A stretch of DNA of 64,000 nt from Marinomonas transparens (GCF_016463975.1 NZ_JAEMNX010000003.1:1-64000), one strand, 5' to 3'; numbered from the stretch's first letter, positions 16,891-24,994 are shown. Translations and numbers: made by a program. The notes: a model not told the origin generated them from the sequence alone.

Positions 16891-18708
16891 ATGGCTCATT
16901 CTCAAGACACTATCGATCATGCAAGACTGCTGTATATCCGCGCCCACAAACCGTCGGAGATAGCCGACCGCCTAAACGTTAGTGAAAGAACGATTTTTAA
17001 TTGGATTAATACATTCAATTGGAAGGAATTATTGGCATTCGACACGGCAGAGATAGAAGTAAGCCGCCGCATTAGCACACTAACGAACCGCGAGAATAAA
17101 ACGAAAGACGAAGTACAAGAACTGGCCTCGTTATGCCGCATTTTTGGCAGCATGAAGCAAGACCTAGCCAAAGCCGAAAAGATCATGGCCGAAGCCAAAG
17201 CCATTGCCGATGGCAAACCAGAAGCCGTGGAAGGCGCAATAAGCCGCAGCAATCGCCGTGGCAACAGTAAGAAAAAAACCAAGGCAAAAAATGATATTAG
17301 CGGTATTGATGTATCCAAGTTCGATACATGGGCCGATAAAAACCTATTTGAATACCAAAAGCTGTGGCGAGCGGTGGCGCACGACCCAGACCTATGCCGA
17401 AACCGTTTTATTTTAAAAAGTCGCCAAATCGGGGCTACCTATTATTTCGCGTGGGAAGCGTTCGAAGACGCGGTGAAAAACGGCGAAAACCAAGTATTCC
17501 TATCCGCATCGAAAGACCAAGCGCGTATTTTTAAAGGCTATATTCAGGCCTTCGCCCGAAACACCTTTGATATTGAGCTAAAAGGTCAAGACAGCATAGA
17601 ACTTACCAAAGACGGCAAATCTTGGGCCACGTTGTATTTCTTATCGACTAACTCAAGCACGGCACAGGGCTACCACGGCCACTTATATGTTGACGAAGTG
17701 TTCTGGATTCACGGTTACGCCAAACTGCAAAAATTGGCGTCTGGCATGGCGGCACATAAAAAATGGCGTCGTACTTACTTTTCTACGCCTTCGAGCTTGC
17801 AACACCCTGCTTATGAGCATTGGAGCGGCGCGAAATTCAATAAGAACCGATCCCGCAAAGTCGATATTGATTTATCCGATAAAACGCTTAAACAAGGTAC
17901 CTTAGGTGGGGACAAAATATGGCGCCACTTGGTCACCGTGGAAGATGCCGAAAAAGCGGGCTGTACACTGTTCGACATTGACGAACTAAAAGCCGAATAC
18001 AGCAAAGCGGATTATGAAAACCTATTTGGTTGCAAATTTGTTGACGACAACGAAAGCGTGTTTCCGTTTAGCACACTGCAAAAATGCATGGTCGACGCGT
18101 ACAGCAAATGGACAGACGTCGACTTTGACAGCGACAACCCAAGCCGAAGCCGCCCTGTGGCGATTGGTTACGACCCCTCTCGAATACGTGATAACGCCGC
18201 GCTGGTCGTTGTAGAAATCCCAAGTCATTATTCGCAAAAATGGCGAGTGGTTGAAACCCACCAATTCAAGGGCATTACGTCGGAATACCAAGCGGCGCGG
18301 ATTGCCGAGATTTACCAACGCTACAATGTTAAATGGTGTGGCATTGACGAAAGCGGAATAGGTCGCGACACCTTCCAATGTTGTTTGGATTTAGACCTAG
18401 ATTATCTCGTTCCCATCCTCTATTCCGTATCTGAAAAAACCGACCTGGTGACACGCGCCAAACGCCTGATCGACGGCGGACGCGTTGAATACGACACGGG
18501 CAAAAAAGAGCTTTCCCAGTCCTTAATGATGATCCACCAAGTCACCACACAAAATGGCTCTATCACCTACGGTGCGGCGCGCAGTGCCGAAACAGGCCAC
18601 GCAGATCTTGCATGGGCGCTATTTCAAGCCATGCAAGCCGAGAAGCAATTCTTTGAATCGAAAAAATCCGACGACACCAACACCGAAACCCAAATGGCAA
18701 TAGGCTAA
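16891..18708 (+). CDS. Terminase large subunit gpP-like
   Basis: A 605-residue packaging ATPase-nuclease. N-terminal HTH (residues 20-45, SEIADRLNVSERTIFNWINT). ATPase with a deviant Walker A, LKSRQIGATYY (175-185), and Walker B LYVDEV (265-270). C-terminal nuclease beginning at GYDPSRIRDNAALVVVE. It cuts and pumps phage DNA into the prohead through the portal. It diverges from gpO across a 168-base promoter region; the ribosome site is weak. Confidence 0.9.
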   Translation: MAHSQDTIDHARLLYIRAHKPSEIADRLNVSERTIFNWINTFNWKELLAFDTAEIEVSRRISTLTNRENKTKDEVQELASLCRIFGSMKQDLAKAEKIMAEAKAIADGKPEAVEGAISRSNRRGNSKKKTKAKNDISGIDVSKFDTWADKNLFEYQKLWRAVAHDPDLCRNRFILKSRQIGATYYFAWEAFEDAVKNGENQVFLSASKDQARIFKGYIQAFARNTFDIELKGQDSIELTKDGKSWATLYFLSTNSSTAQGYHGHLYVDEVFWIHGYAKLQKLASGMAAHKKWRRTYFSTPSSLQHPAYEHWSGAKFNKNRSRKVDIDLSDKTLKQGTLGGDKIWRHLVTVEDAEKAGCTLFDIDELKAEYSKADYENLFGCKFVDDNESVFPFSTLQKCMVDAYSKWTDVDFDSDNPSRSRPVAIGYDPSRIRDNAALVVVEIPSHYSQKWRVVETHQFKGITSEYQAARIAEIYQRYNVKWCGIDESGIGRDTFQCCLDLDLDYLVPILYSVSEKTDLVTRAKRLIDGGRVEYDTGKKELSQSLMMIHQVTTQNGSITYGAARSAETGHADLAWALFQAMQAEKQFFESKKSDDTNTETQMAIG

Positions 18709-18726
18709 CAAACAGGACAAGCAACG

Positions 18727-19818
18727 ATGAAAACGATAGAAAAACAACGCTATACCGTGCCCAGTGAGTTAACCACGGGCGCGATGGCTGGCGACCTCAT
18801 GCCACCACAGCAAGACGTGCAACCCACGGCGTTTGCCTTTGGTGACCCTGAACCTGTATTAAACAGCCAGATAAGTGATTATCTAGGGGTCTTTGCCGAC
18901 TCAAACGGGCTGTGGTATTTGCCGCCCGTCAGTTTGGCCGGACTGGCAAAAACCATGTATTCCAATGGAACCCACGGCACGGCATTGGAGTTTAAGCAAA
19001 ACCAATTGTTAGCCAACTGGAAAGACAATCCCTTAATAGCACGGCAAGAAATACGCCCCGCCTTGAAAGACTTCGACGTGTTCGACAATGCGTACTTTTT
19101 GGCCATCCGTAATTTTTTAGGGGGCATTAATCGCTATGTGCGCTTACCCGCCATTAATATGCGCGTGGGCACTGACGACAATTATTTCCTATTGCATTCA
19201 GACGGGGGCTTTACCGAATACGCCGCCGCCGACATTATCCATTTAAACGGGGGCGACATTCGCCAAGGCCTTTACGGGGTGCCCACGTATTTTTCCGGCA
19301 TTCAAAGCATTTTATTAGGGGAAGCGGCCACGCTATTTCGTCGTAAGTATTACCAAAACGGGGCGCATACGGGTTATATCATGGTCACGTTTGATTTGGA
19401 CAAGAACAAAGCCAACGACATACAACAAGCCATTACCCAATCCAAAGGCCCCGGCAATCATCGTTCTATGTATTTGAATATGGCGTCTACCATTCAAGGG
19501 AAACCGGGCTACACCAAAGACCGCATTCAAGTGATCCCCGTCGGGGATTTTGGCAATAAAGACGAATACGACAAGATCAAATCCATCACACAGCAAGACA
19601 TTCTCAATATGCACCGCGTACCCGCAGGGCTTGCCAGCATCATGGCCGAAAATGCGGCGGGCCATGGGGATTTAAAGAATGTTCGTGAAGTGTATTACGA
19701 CTGCGAAACCTTACCTAAACAAGCGATCTGGCAGGAACTAAACGACCAATTACCCGCACGGGCAAAGATAGGATTTAACGAACCGCGTTGGTTAATCGAC
19801 AGTAGAAAAGGGGCTTAA
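18727..19818 (+). CDS. Portal protein gpQ-like
   Basis: A 363-residue PBSX/P2-type portal protein. Conserved features: FRRKYYQNGAHTGYIMVTFD, SKGPGNHRSMYLNM and the HRVPAGLASIMAENAAGHGD segment. It forms the dodecameric DNA gateway at one capsid vertex. It begins 18 bases after the terminase, giving the P-Q pair its own rightward operon. Confidence 0.9.
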   Translation: MKTIEKQRYTVPSELTTGAMAGDLMPPQQDVQPTAFAFGDPEPVLNSQISDYLGVFADSNGLWYLPPVSLAGLAKTMYSNGTHGTALEFKQNQLLANWKDNPLIARQEIRPALKDFDVFDNAYFLAIRNFLGGINRYVRLPAINMRVGTDDNYFLLHSDGGFTEYAAADIIHLNGGDIRQGLYGVPTYFSGIQSILLGEAATLFRRKYYQNGAHTGYIMVTFDLDKNKANDIQQAITQSKGPGNHRSMYLNMASTIQGKPGYTKDRIQVIPVGDFGNKDEYDKIKSITQQDILNMHRVPAGLASIMAENAAGHGDLKNVREVYYDCETLPKQAIWQELNDQLPARAKIGFNEPRWLIDSRKGA

Positions 19819-19819
19819 T

Positions 19820-20554
19820 ATGGCATTCGATGTAAACAAGGGGTTATTTAATGCGCTTGGTGCTGGCAATGCATTTACCAGTTTGACCACCAGTAAAGCC
19901 ACGGCCACCAATACCCAAGCCGCACAACTTCGCATAAAGCTAGATAAGTATTTACCGTTTGAAGAACAAATAATCATAGACCCAACCCTACCCGACGAAA
20001 CCAAGGTGACAAACTGCCAAAATGCCTTGTTAAATTACGGAACAGGGGCAAACACGTTAAACGCACACGTACAAAAGCGGCTTGATTCGTTGCTTGATGA
20101 CATGCAAGTAGCGAGCGCGGTCAAAGGGCTAGACAGCTATATAAGCGATGTACCAGAAAGTTGTGCAAACATTAATACCATAGCGGGTACTTTATCGGGG
20201 GCAACAGATAGTTTATTGGCCGCGTCCACGTCCATCATGGACGAGCTAGAAGACGGGATAGCCGCTTTTGATGGCGGCACAATGGAACTAGAACCTTTTG
20301 AAGCATTGCTCGACAAAGTAACCGCCGAACTTGCCAGCAGCCTAACCGCACTACTAGGCAAAATCAGCAACGAGGCGCGAATGGTAGAAAATATGTACAC
20401 CTCTTTTCACCAAATGGCAAAGTCGGCACAAGTGGAAGGACTAATAAACGACCCCTGTGTAAGACCGTTTTTAGTACAGCTTGCAGGACCCGAACTTAGC
20501 AAAGTGCTGGTTGATGATTTTGGGATAGACGAGGTAAAAGAGGTATTGGGATAG
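19820..20554 (+). CDS. Conserved phage protein downstream of portal
   Basis: A 244-residue protein (starts AFDVNKGLFNALGAGNAF) that begins 1 base after the portal stop. It is mostly helical, with Ser/Ala-rich and acidic stretches and three or four Cys (NCQNALLNYG, ESCANIN, DPCVRPF). I do not recognise a named family with certainty. Proteins of similar size follow the portal in HP1/K139-type phages. The tight spacing suggests a packaging or virion role. Confidence 0.6.
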   Translation: MAFDVNKGLFNALGAGNAFTSLTTSKATATNTQAAQLRIKLDKYLPFEEQIIIDPTLPDETKVTNCQNALLNYGTGANTLNAHVQKRLDSLLDDMQVASAVKGLDSYISDVPESCANINTIAGTLSGATDSLLAASTSIMDELEDGIAAFDGGTMELEPFEALLDKVTAELASSLTALLGKISNEARMVENMYTSFHQMAKSAQVEGLINDPCVRPFLVQLAGPELSKVLVDDFGIDEVKEVLG

Positions 20555-20559
20555 CACAA

Positions 20560-20778
20560 TCACCCATCGCCAAAGTCCCGATCACAAGACGCTTTGATTT
20601 TTTCGAGCGTGGCATCTGCTGAATCCCCCACGGTTTTCATGTGATTAACTTGCCCTTGGTAATATCTGACCAAACCGATTAGTTCCATCACATGCCCTGC
20701 CGGCACTATTACCCAATCCGCGTCTTTTCCTTCTATTCTCGTATTTTTCGTCATTCCGTTTCCCCTCCGCTTATTCAT
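20560..20778 (-). CDS. Small hypothetical phage protein
   Basis: Up to 72 residues, convergent with the preceding gene (5-base gap). Two in-frame starts each have a good purine-rich site: 20778 (MNKRRG) and 20754 (MTKNTRIEGKDADWV). The hydrophobic core (WVIVPAGHVMELIGLVRYY) is followed by a charged helix. No family is recognised. Confidence 0.55.
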   Translation of the reverse strand: MNKRRGNGMTKNTRIEGKDADWVIVPAGHVMELIGLVRYYQGQVNHMKTVGDSADATLEKIKASCDRDFGDG

Positions 20779-21135
20779 TAATACCCCTTTCCCAAGGCGG
20801 GTTTTTCTCCTCTTTCCATCAGTAAATAAGCAAAAAATCGTGGTGTCAAAAGGTTTTTATCGCTAAAAAACACTTGCAATTCTGCGCCCTCAAAAATAAC
20901 AATATCCCATAAATAACGTTTACGAGACAACGAGTTAAATACAACACTCTAATCCTGAAATATGCCTATTTAAACCATCCCACTTTTGCAATTCGTGTTT
21001 TTTGGCAATCCCACTTCTGCAATTCGTACTTTATTTTCACCCCAGCCATTATATCGAGCACATTCGCTGTTTTTCACAAAGTTAAGGGAGTTAGATTTAG
21101 GGGTGCAATGTTGCACGTATACAAAGGATTTCAAA
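20779..21135 (+). promoter_or_regulatory. Cargo promoter region with repeats and palindrome
   Basis: A 357-base gap upstream of the ketoacyl synthase gene. It holds two 20-bp direct repeats (20977..20996 and 21008..21027, one mismatch, start-to-start 31 bp, about three helical turns). A degenerate third TGCAATTC lies at 20875..20882. A 14-bp inverted repeat GTGCAATGTTGCAC sits at 21103..21116, just before the ribosome site (AAAGGA near 21123). These look like regulator binding sites. No other gene is seen here. Confidence 0.55.
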
Positions 21136-22134
21136 ATGCTTATCAAAGGTCATTGTAAAATTTCAGGAATAGGAACCTTTTTGCCCAGTCAAATCGTAAC
21201 TTCTCAAGAGCTGATGAGAGAAATCAAATCCGAATCTAATTATGGAATTCCTGAAAATTGGTTAGATGAAGTGTGTGGCATAGAAGAAAGGCGTGTTGCC
21301 ACCACCGGAGACTTACCCAGTTTATTGGCAATTAAAGCGGCGGAGAACGCATTAAAAGACAGTGGCGTACAACCTAGTGAAATAGATGTGGTGATCTTTT
21401 GCGGCATCAGTCGAGAATGGATAGAGCCGAGCATTGCCCATAAGGTACAGCATGAATTAGGTTGTACTAATGCCATTTGCTTTGATGTGTCCAACGCCTG
21501 CCATGGTTTTATGAATGGCATCCTACTAGCAGACAATCTCATGCAATGCAGCGATGCGACTCATGTCCTAGTAGTCACAGGGGAAATATCCACGGACATC
21601 ACTTTTCACTATGTTGACAAACTGAAAAACAAAAAAGCATCAGTAAAAAACGAAATAGGTGCGCTCACCCTAGGAGATGCCGGCGCCGCTATAATATTAA
21701 CCCCTAAAAACGGCACAGACGGTTTTCAGTATTACAATTTTTACACTAATGCGAAACACGCAAATTTATGTAAAATCAGCACGAACAAAGATGGTGGATA
21801 TGACGGGCAAATGGTAATGGGTAAAATCAGCTCAGTTATGGTCAAACTGCACCAATCATTAATTAACCAAACATACGCCGCGTTAAACTGGCACCCAACA
21901 GACATTAATTATTTTGTATGCCACCAAGTCGGTAAAAAGCCTCACGAACGTATGTCAACCATGGCAAATGTCCCACACAGCATAGCGCCAATTTCCTACA
22001 AGAAACTCGGAAATATCACCACTGCAACAATCCCCATAAACCTGCATAATATAAAATACAAAAGTGGTGATAAAATACTAATTGGAGGGGCCGGTAGTGG
22101 TCTCACGATTAGTCAAACAGGCTTGACGTTTTAA
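21136..22134 (+). CDS. 3-oxoacyl-ACP synthase III-like enzyme (cargo)
   Basis: A 332-residue FabH-like thiolase-fold enzyme if started at ATG 21136, which has AAAGGA upstream; the open frame extends 50 codons further but that part is repeat-rich promoter DNA. The catalytic triad is intact: Cys122 in DVSNACHGFMNG, His263 in FVCHQVGKK and Asn293 in KLGNITTAT. Such enzymes condense an acyl thioester with malonyl-ACP or another nucleophile. Relatives outside fatty-acid synthesis make signals and pigments (PqsD, DarB types). It sits 14 bases before the 7-TM HTH protein, AT-rich relative to the capsid genes. Substrate is unknown. Confidence 0.85.
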   Translation: MLIKGHCKISGIGTFLPSQIVTSQELMREIKSESNYGIPENWLDEVCGIEERRVATTGDLPSLLAIKAAENALKDSGVQPSEIDVVIFCGISREWIEPSIAHKVQHELGCTNAICFDVSNACHGFMNGILLADNLMQCSDATHVLVVTGEISTDITFHYVDKLKNKKASVKNEIGALTLGDAGAAIILTPKNGTDGFQYYNFYTNAKHANLCKISTNKDGGYDGQMVMGKISSVMVKLHQSLINQTYAALNWHPTDINYFVCHQVGKKPHERMSTMANVPHSIAPISYKKLGNITTATIPINLHNIKYKSGDKILIGGAGSGLTISQTGLTF

Positions 22135-22148
22135 TAGGAACAAAAAAA

Positions 22149-23033
22149 ATGACATGGATGTTACCATCATCTCTTGCACTACTTATTAAGTGCATTTTAT
22201 TTTTCTACTCAAACGTCCATAAAAAGACGTATTTTTTCCTTTTCCTGATTTCGACATTCTTTCTTAACCTTTTCGAGCTTGTCGCATTTTTTCGGATCGG
22301 GCACGACCTTTTAACTCTAAAGCTATACTACTGTTCAGCCGTATTTACATCCCTATATTTACTGATAACGTGCTCCGAAATTACCAAAAGTGCTAACTTT
22401 ACAAAAAGCCATCTATCACCACTCATCGCCGCTCTACTGTCTGCCACCATTTCTTTTACAGACTATATTATCTCCGACTTTAGCATTTTACCCAATCAGT
22501 CCATTACTAGGGTCGCTGGCGACTATTATTTTATATTCCAACTGTATATCTTATTTTGTTTGATCTTTTCTCTTTCTCTCTTGATAAAAAATGCATTTAA
22601 TCAAAAAAACCCACATATAAAGAAACATTGCCGCGTAGCCCTTTTTGCTTTTATTCCTTTTATTACCATGCCCATTATATTAATTATTCTAATGCACCTC
22701 GGCTATAAAGTAAGCATGGCGGGGTATTTGTCGCTCGCAACATGCCTAATGCTGTTTATTTTTATTACGTTAAGTGATAAACACAAGTTATTTTCTATGA
22801 TGAAGCTCGTACCTTTCTCATCAGAGCGCACCCATCATTTAGCATTAAAAGATTTAATGGAAAGACTATCACGCCCGTCGGTAGGGGAATATGTGGACAT
22901 GAAATCACTACTAAAAGAGATAGAAATACTAGTTATCAAGAACACATACCACCACACCAATTCTCAAAAAGAAACCGCACGTAGGCTCAACATGTCAGAA
23001 AGCAGCTTAAGTCGGAAGAATCAAAAAAATTAG
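22149..23033 (+). CDS. 7-TM membrane protein with Fis-type HTH tail (cargo)
   Basis: A 294-residue protein. Seven hydrophobic segments occupy residues about 5-215 (among them TYFFLFLISTFFLNLFELVA and HCRVALFAFIPFITMPIIL), like the 7-TM sensor modules found before kinases. The cytoplasmic C-terminus ends in a Fis/HTH_8-like motif: SLLKEIEILVIKNTY, then SQKETARRLNMSESSLSRK. No kinase or receiver domain is present, so it could be a one-component membrane-bound regulator. Coupling to the upstream synthase suggests that it senses that enzyme's product (inference). Confidence 0.75.
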   Translation: MTWMLPSSLALLIKCILFFYSNVHKKTYFFLFLISTFFLNLFELVAFFRIGHDLLTLKLYYCSAVFTSLYLLITCSEITKSANFTKSHLSPLIAALLSATISFTDYIISDFSILPNQSITRVAGDYYFIFQLYILFCLIFSLSLLIKNAFNQKNPHIKKHCRVALFAFIPFITMPIILIILMHLGYKVSMAGYLSLATCLMLFIFITLSDKHKLFSMMKLVPFSSERTHHLALKDLMERLSRPSVGEYVDMKSLLKEIEILVIKNTYHHTNSQKETARRLNMSESSLSRKNQKN

Positions 23034-23051
23034 GTAGATCCGAACAAAAAA

Positions 23052-23077
23052 AAACCGCTATAAAAGCGGTTTTTTAT
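23052..23077. terminator. Terminator after synthase-7TM pair
   Basis: AAACCGCT / AGCGGTTT stem with a 5-base loop, flanked by A-run on the left and T-run on the right. It can therefore end both the rightward cargo pair and the leftward 48-residue gene. Confidence 0.85.
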
Positions 23078-23085
23078 AATTTTTA

Positions 23086-23232
23086 CTATTTGTCATATTC
23101 AATGGCAATTTCGATGGATTCACGGCCTTCTTTAATTTGATGTTGAAGATGCTCGACAATCTCCCACGCCTCACTCGGATTTAGAACCAACGTCTTTTTT
23201 ACTTCGGCGTTGTCGTTTTCTATGATGTGCAT
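23086..23232 (-). CDS. Small hypothetical protein (48 aa)
   Basis: A 48-residue acidic protein (starts MHIIENDNAEVKKTLVLN) with the helix SEAWEIVEHLQHQIKEG. It has a GGGAGAG ribosome site 7-9 bases before ATG. A terminator hairpin lies just upstream between it and the 60-residue gene, with no room for a separate promoter, so expression would need readthrough. It resembles small phage or plasmid leading-region proteins in style only. Confidence 0.6.
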   Translation of the reverse strand: MHIIENDNAEVKKTLVLNPSEAWEIVEHLQHQIKEGRESIEIAIEYDK

Positions 23233-23249
23233 TTGTTTTCTCTCCCAAT

Positions 23250-23277
23250 AAAAAGCCCTCTTCGTGGAGGGCTTTTT
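23250..23277. terminator. Intergenic terminator/attenuator
   Basis: AAAAAGCCCTC / GAGGGCTTTTT with a 6-base loop. On the minus strand it ends the 60-residue gene and may attenuate the 48-residue gene whose ATG lies 18 bases further. Confidence 0.8.
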
Positions 23278-23287
23278 ATTAAATTCC

Positions 23288-23470
23288 TTAATCTTTCAAT
23301 TTCTCACGTATAGCAACTTCAAGAGCTTCTTTACATTCCTGTTCAGTTATATTCCACTCTTTTGCGTCTGGCTCAAAATAATCATTCTCTATAGCCTTTC
23401 TCATTTCTTCGACTGTCAAATTATTGTATGACGCTTCTGCAAAACCAGTTAGATTAGCCATTTCATTCAC
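23288..23470 (-). CDS. Small acidic hypothetical protein
   Basis: A 60-residue acidic protein (starts MNEMANLTGFAEASYNNL; an alternative start is three codons in), nearly all helix. No family is recognised. It is preceded by repeat element copy 1 (23484..23543), placing it under the same control as two other small-gene units, one encoding an ArdC-like domain. That context suggests an early or establishment function. Confidence 0.6.
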   Translation of the reverse strand: MNEMANLTGFAEASYNNLTVEEMRKAIENDYFEPDAKEWNITEQECKEALEVAIREKLKD

Positions 23471-23483
23471 CTTTTCCTTGAGT

Positions 23484-23543
23484 GGTTAAGAGCCTATCCC
23501 TCAACCATGATTATATTGTAGGACGTCCTACAGATTAAAACAA
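23484..23543 (-). promoter_or_regulatory. Repeated promoter-operator-leader element, copy 1
   Basis: Minus-strand promoter TTGTTT-N17-TACAAT. Its spacer ends in the perfect 14-bp palindrome GTAGGACGTCCTAC (23518..23531), which overlaps the -10. A leader with a GGTT...TAACC inverted repeat follows, then the ATG of the 60-residue gene. Copies 2 and 3 are at 24372..24431 and 24935..24994. Confidence 0.75.
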
Positions 23544-23563
23544 CACCCTAATACCTTTATTTC

Positions 23564-23767
23564 CTATTCATTTAACTTTTTTTCTAGATCCGCCACGGCG
23601 ATTAAGATCATATCTTTATAACTCAAACCTGACAAAGTTTTTACCCGCTCCAACAAATCGGCCTCGTCTTGGCTAATTCTAGCGCTTGGTAATCTCGGCT
23701 GTGTTGCTCTCTTTTCATCTTGCGCTTTACGCCGCTTTATTTGCGCTGGGCTTTTTTCAGTTTCCAT
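23564..23767 (-). CDS. Small ribbon-helix-helix-like protein
   Basis: A 67-residue basic protein. An N-terminal Lys/Arg-rich stretch (AQIKRRKAQDEKRATQ) is followed by a pattern typical of ribbon-helix-helix DNA-binding proteins: a short strand (LPSARIS) and two helices (EADLLERVKTLSGLSYKDMILIAVADLEKKL). It overlaps the end of the upstream gene by 11 bases and is the last gene of the unit driven by element copy 2. A role as the regulator of the repeated palindrome is conceivable but unproven. Confidence 0.6.
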   Translation of the reverse strand: METEKSPAQIKRRKAQDEKRATQPRLPSARISQDEADLLERVKTLSGLSYKDMILIAVADLEKKLNE

Positions 23768-24023
23768 ACAATGTATCTACCGCTTGTTTCATTTGTAAGG
23801 CCAGTTCTTGCGCGGCTTGGTCGTCACTTTCTGCGATACTCTCGAACGCTTGAGAAAGATTCTGCATCACCCCTCTTTCCCCTAATGCCTCGTAGGCGGT
23901 TTTTACCGGATCACTGCCCGCGCCACAGGTAACACCTAACTTTTCCAGCACGGCTCGCGCGGCTTCCCCCATTTTTTTATGGGCGGTCACGGTTTGATCT
24001 TGTGTGTCTATAAAAAATATCAT
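23757..24023 (-). CDS. Hypothetical small protein
   Basis: An 88-residue protein from ATG 24023, which has GAGGTGG five bases upstream; a GTG three codons earlier is also in frame. Starts MIFFIDTQDQTVTAHKKMG and is helical afterwards, with an Ala/Gln/Glu-rich C-terminal half. The ribosome site lies in a small hairpin (GCCACC / GGTGGC, 24028..24043) that could limit translation. It sits between the ArdC-like gene and the ribbon-helix-helix gene. No known family. Confidence 0.6.
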   Translation of the reverse strand: MIFFIDTQDQTVTAHKKMGEAARAVLEKLGVTCGAGSDPVKTAYEALGERGVMQNLSQAFESIAESDDQAAQELALQMKQAVDTLYGN

Positions 24024-24069
24024 GTTTGCCACCTCATTGGTGGCGGGGGATCTCTCCCCCGCGCTTTTA

Positions 24070-24360
24070 TTAAATCGCTTCTGTGTGCTCTATGTTAAAG
24101 ACATAAAGCGCTTTTAACACTTTCTTTTTGTCGTCTTTTCCTTCCTTGGTTTTGTCGCCTGTTTTTTTGTCGCATACCATGAATATCTTGCAGCCTTTCG
24201 CGCCTTTCTTTACTTTGCGCCCTGCTTCTTTCCACTGGTGAAACCCTGCCCACTGGCTAGACTCTAGGCCAAAGTTAACTTTATGTTCTTCAAGGAACTT
24301 TTGGTTTTGTGTAGAGTAAACGCCGTGAGTAACAACATTGAAATTTTCCATCATAATCAC
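24070..24360 (-). CDS. ArdC-like antirestriction N-terminal domain protein
   Basis: A 96-residue protein resembling the N-terminal single-strand-DNA-binding domain of ArdC. The diagnostic stretch is WAGFHQWKEAGRKVKKGAKG, followed by CKIFMVCDKK and KKVLKALYVFNIEHTE. Full-length ArdC has an additional metalloprotease domain that is absent here. ArdC proteins protect incoming DNA from restriction. The start is one of three clustered ATGs behind AAAGGTG. It is driven by element copy 2. Confidence 0.7.
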   Translation of the reverse strand: MIMMENFNVVTHGVYSTQNQKFLEEHKVNFGLESSQWAGFHQWKEAGRKVKKGAKGCKIFMVCDKKTGDKTKEGKDDKKKVLKALYVFNIEHTEAI

Positions 24361-24371
24361 CTTTCTGATTC

Positions 24372-24431
24372 GGTTAAGAGCCTATCCCCTAACCACAAGA
24401 TGATTGTAGGACGTCCTACATGTTAATGCAA
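24372..24431 (-). promoter_or_regulatory. Repeated promoter-operator-leader element, copy 2
   Basis: TTGCAT-N17-TACAAT with palindrome GTAGGACGTCCTAC at 24406..24419 and the conserved leader segment that reads GGTTAGGGGATAGGCTC on the minus strand. Distance from palindrome to gene start (46 bases) is the same as in copy 3 and within 2 bases of copy 1. Confidence 0.75.
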
Positions 24432-24451
24432 GGACTTTTTCAAAATAAAGT

Positions 24452-24481
24452 AAAAAAAAAACCGCCCAAACAAGGGCGGCT
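24452..24481 (-). terminator. Terminator of 143-residue gene
   Basis: Minus-strand hairpin GCCGCCC / GGGCGGT with a 6-base loop followed by a run of nine T. It lies 11 bases beyond the stop at 24492. Confidence 0.85.
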
Positions 24482-24491
24482 TATATCCAAA

Positions 24492-24923
24492 CTATAAAGT
24501 TTTTCCTACCTTCATCGCTTTCACGTAATCCGTAAGATAAACCACATTGCTATTTTTAGTCATTAATGTCGAAGCCTCCACCTGAACAGGTCGTTTTATT
24601 CCGTCCAACTCGTCCAACCTATTCAACTCACCTTCAAAATCTTCTTTATTAAAGTAAATATAAAAAGAGTCCTGAAAATAATACTGACCACCTACTCTTA
24701 ATTCATTTCCATCTAACCAAATTCTAGCGTCTTCATAGTTTTTAGGATCAGCCAACCACGCCATAACATCCGCCGCAACAGCAACAGAATGATCACTATC
24801 TATACTGTCTTCTATCATTCGGCTCGTTTTTTTGTGAAAAATAATACCTTGGCCCTTATTAACTAAGGTTTGTATTTTCTTGGTAGAGTTTTTGCGGATT
24901 CTTTGTAAAGACATCATAATCAC
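24492..24923 (-). CDS. Hypothetical protein under repeated element copy 3
   Basis: A 143-residue protein with a basic N-terminus (SLQRIRKNSTKKIQTLV) and a compact alpha/beta body containing IEDSIDSDHSVAVAADVMAWL and DSFYIYFNKEDFEGELNRLDEL. No family is recognised. It is a monocistronic unit: own promoter element upstream, own terminator downstream. Its leader and start region (ATGATGATG-like) are similar to those of the ArdC-like gene, indicating that the promoter, leader and first codons were duplicated together. Confidence 0.6.
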   Translation of the reverse strand: MIMMSLQRIRKNSTKKIQTLVNKGQGIIFHKKTSRMIEDSIDSDHSVAVAADVMAWLADPKNYEDARIWLDGNELRVGGQYYFQDSFYIYFNKEDFEGELNRLDELDGIKRPVQVEASTLMTKNSNVVYLTDYVKAMKVGKTL

Positions 24924-24934
24924 CTTTTTGATTC

Positions 24935-24994
24935 GGTTAAGAGCCTATCCCCTAACCACAAGATAATTGTAGGACGTCCTACATACAAATACAA
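24935..24994 (-). promoter_or_regulatory. Repeated promoter-operator-leader element, copy 3
   Basis: TTGTAT-N17-TACAAT with palindrome GTAGGACGTCCTAC at 24969..24982, then the same leader. The first about 48 bases are almost identical to copy 2 (one difference between the leader and the palindrome), while -35 flanks differ. This suggests selection on the operator and leader. Confidence 0.75.

Noticed and set aside
20986..21135. N-terminal 50-codon extension of the ketoacyl synthase
   Set aside because: It runs through direct repeats and a palindrome, and the family N-terminus begins at 21136 with a good ribosome site.
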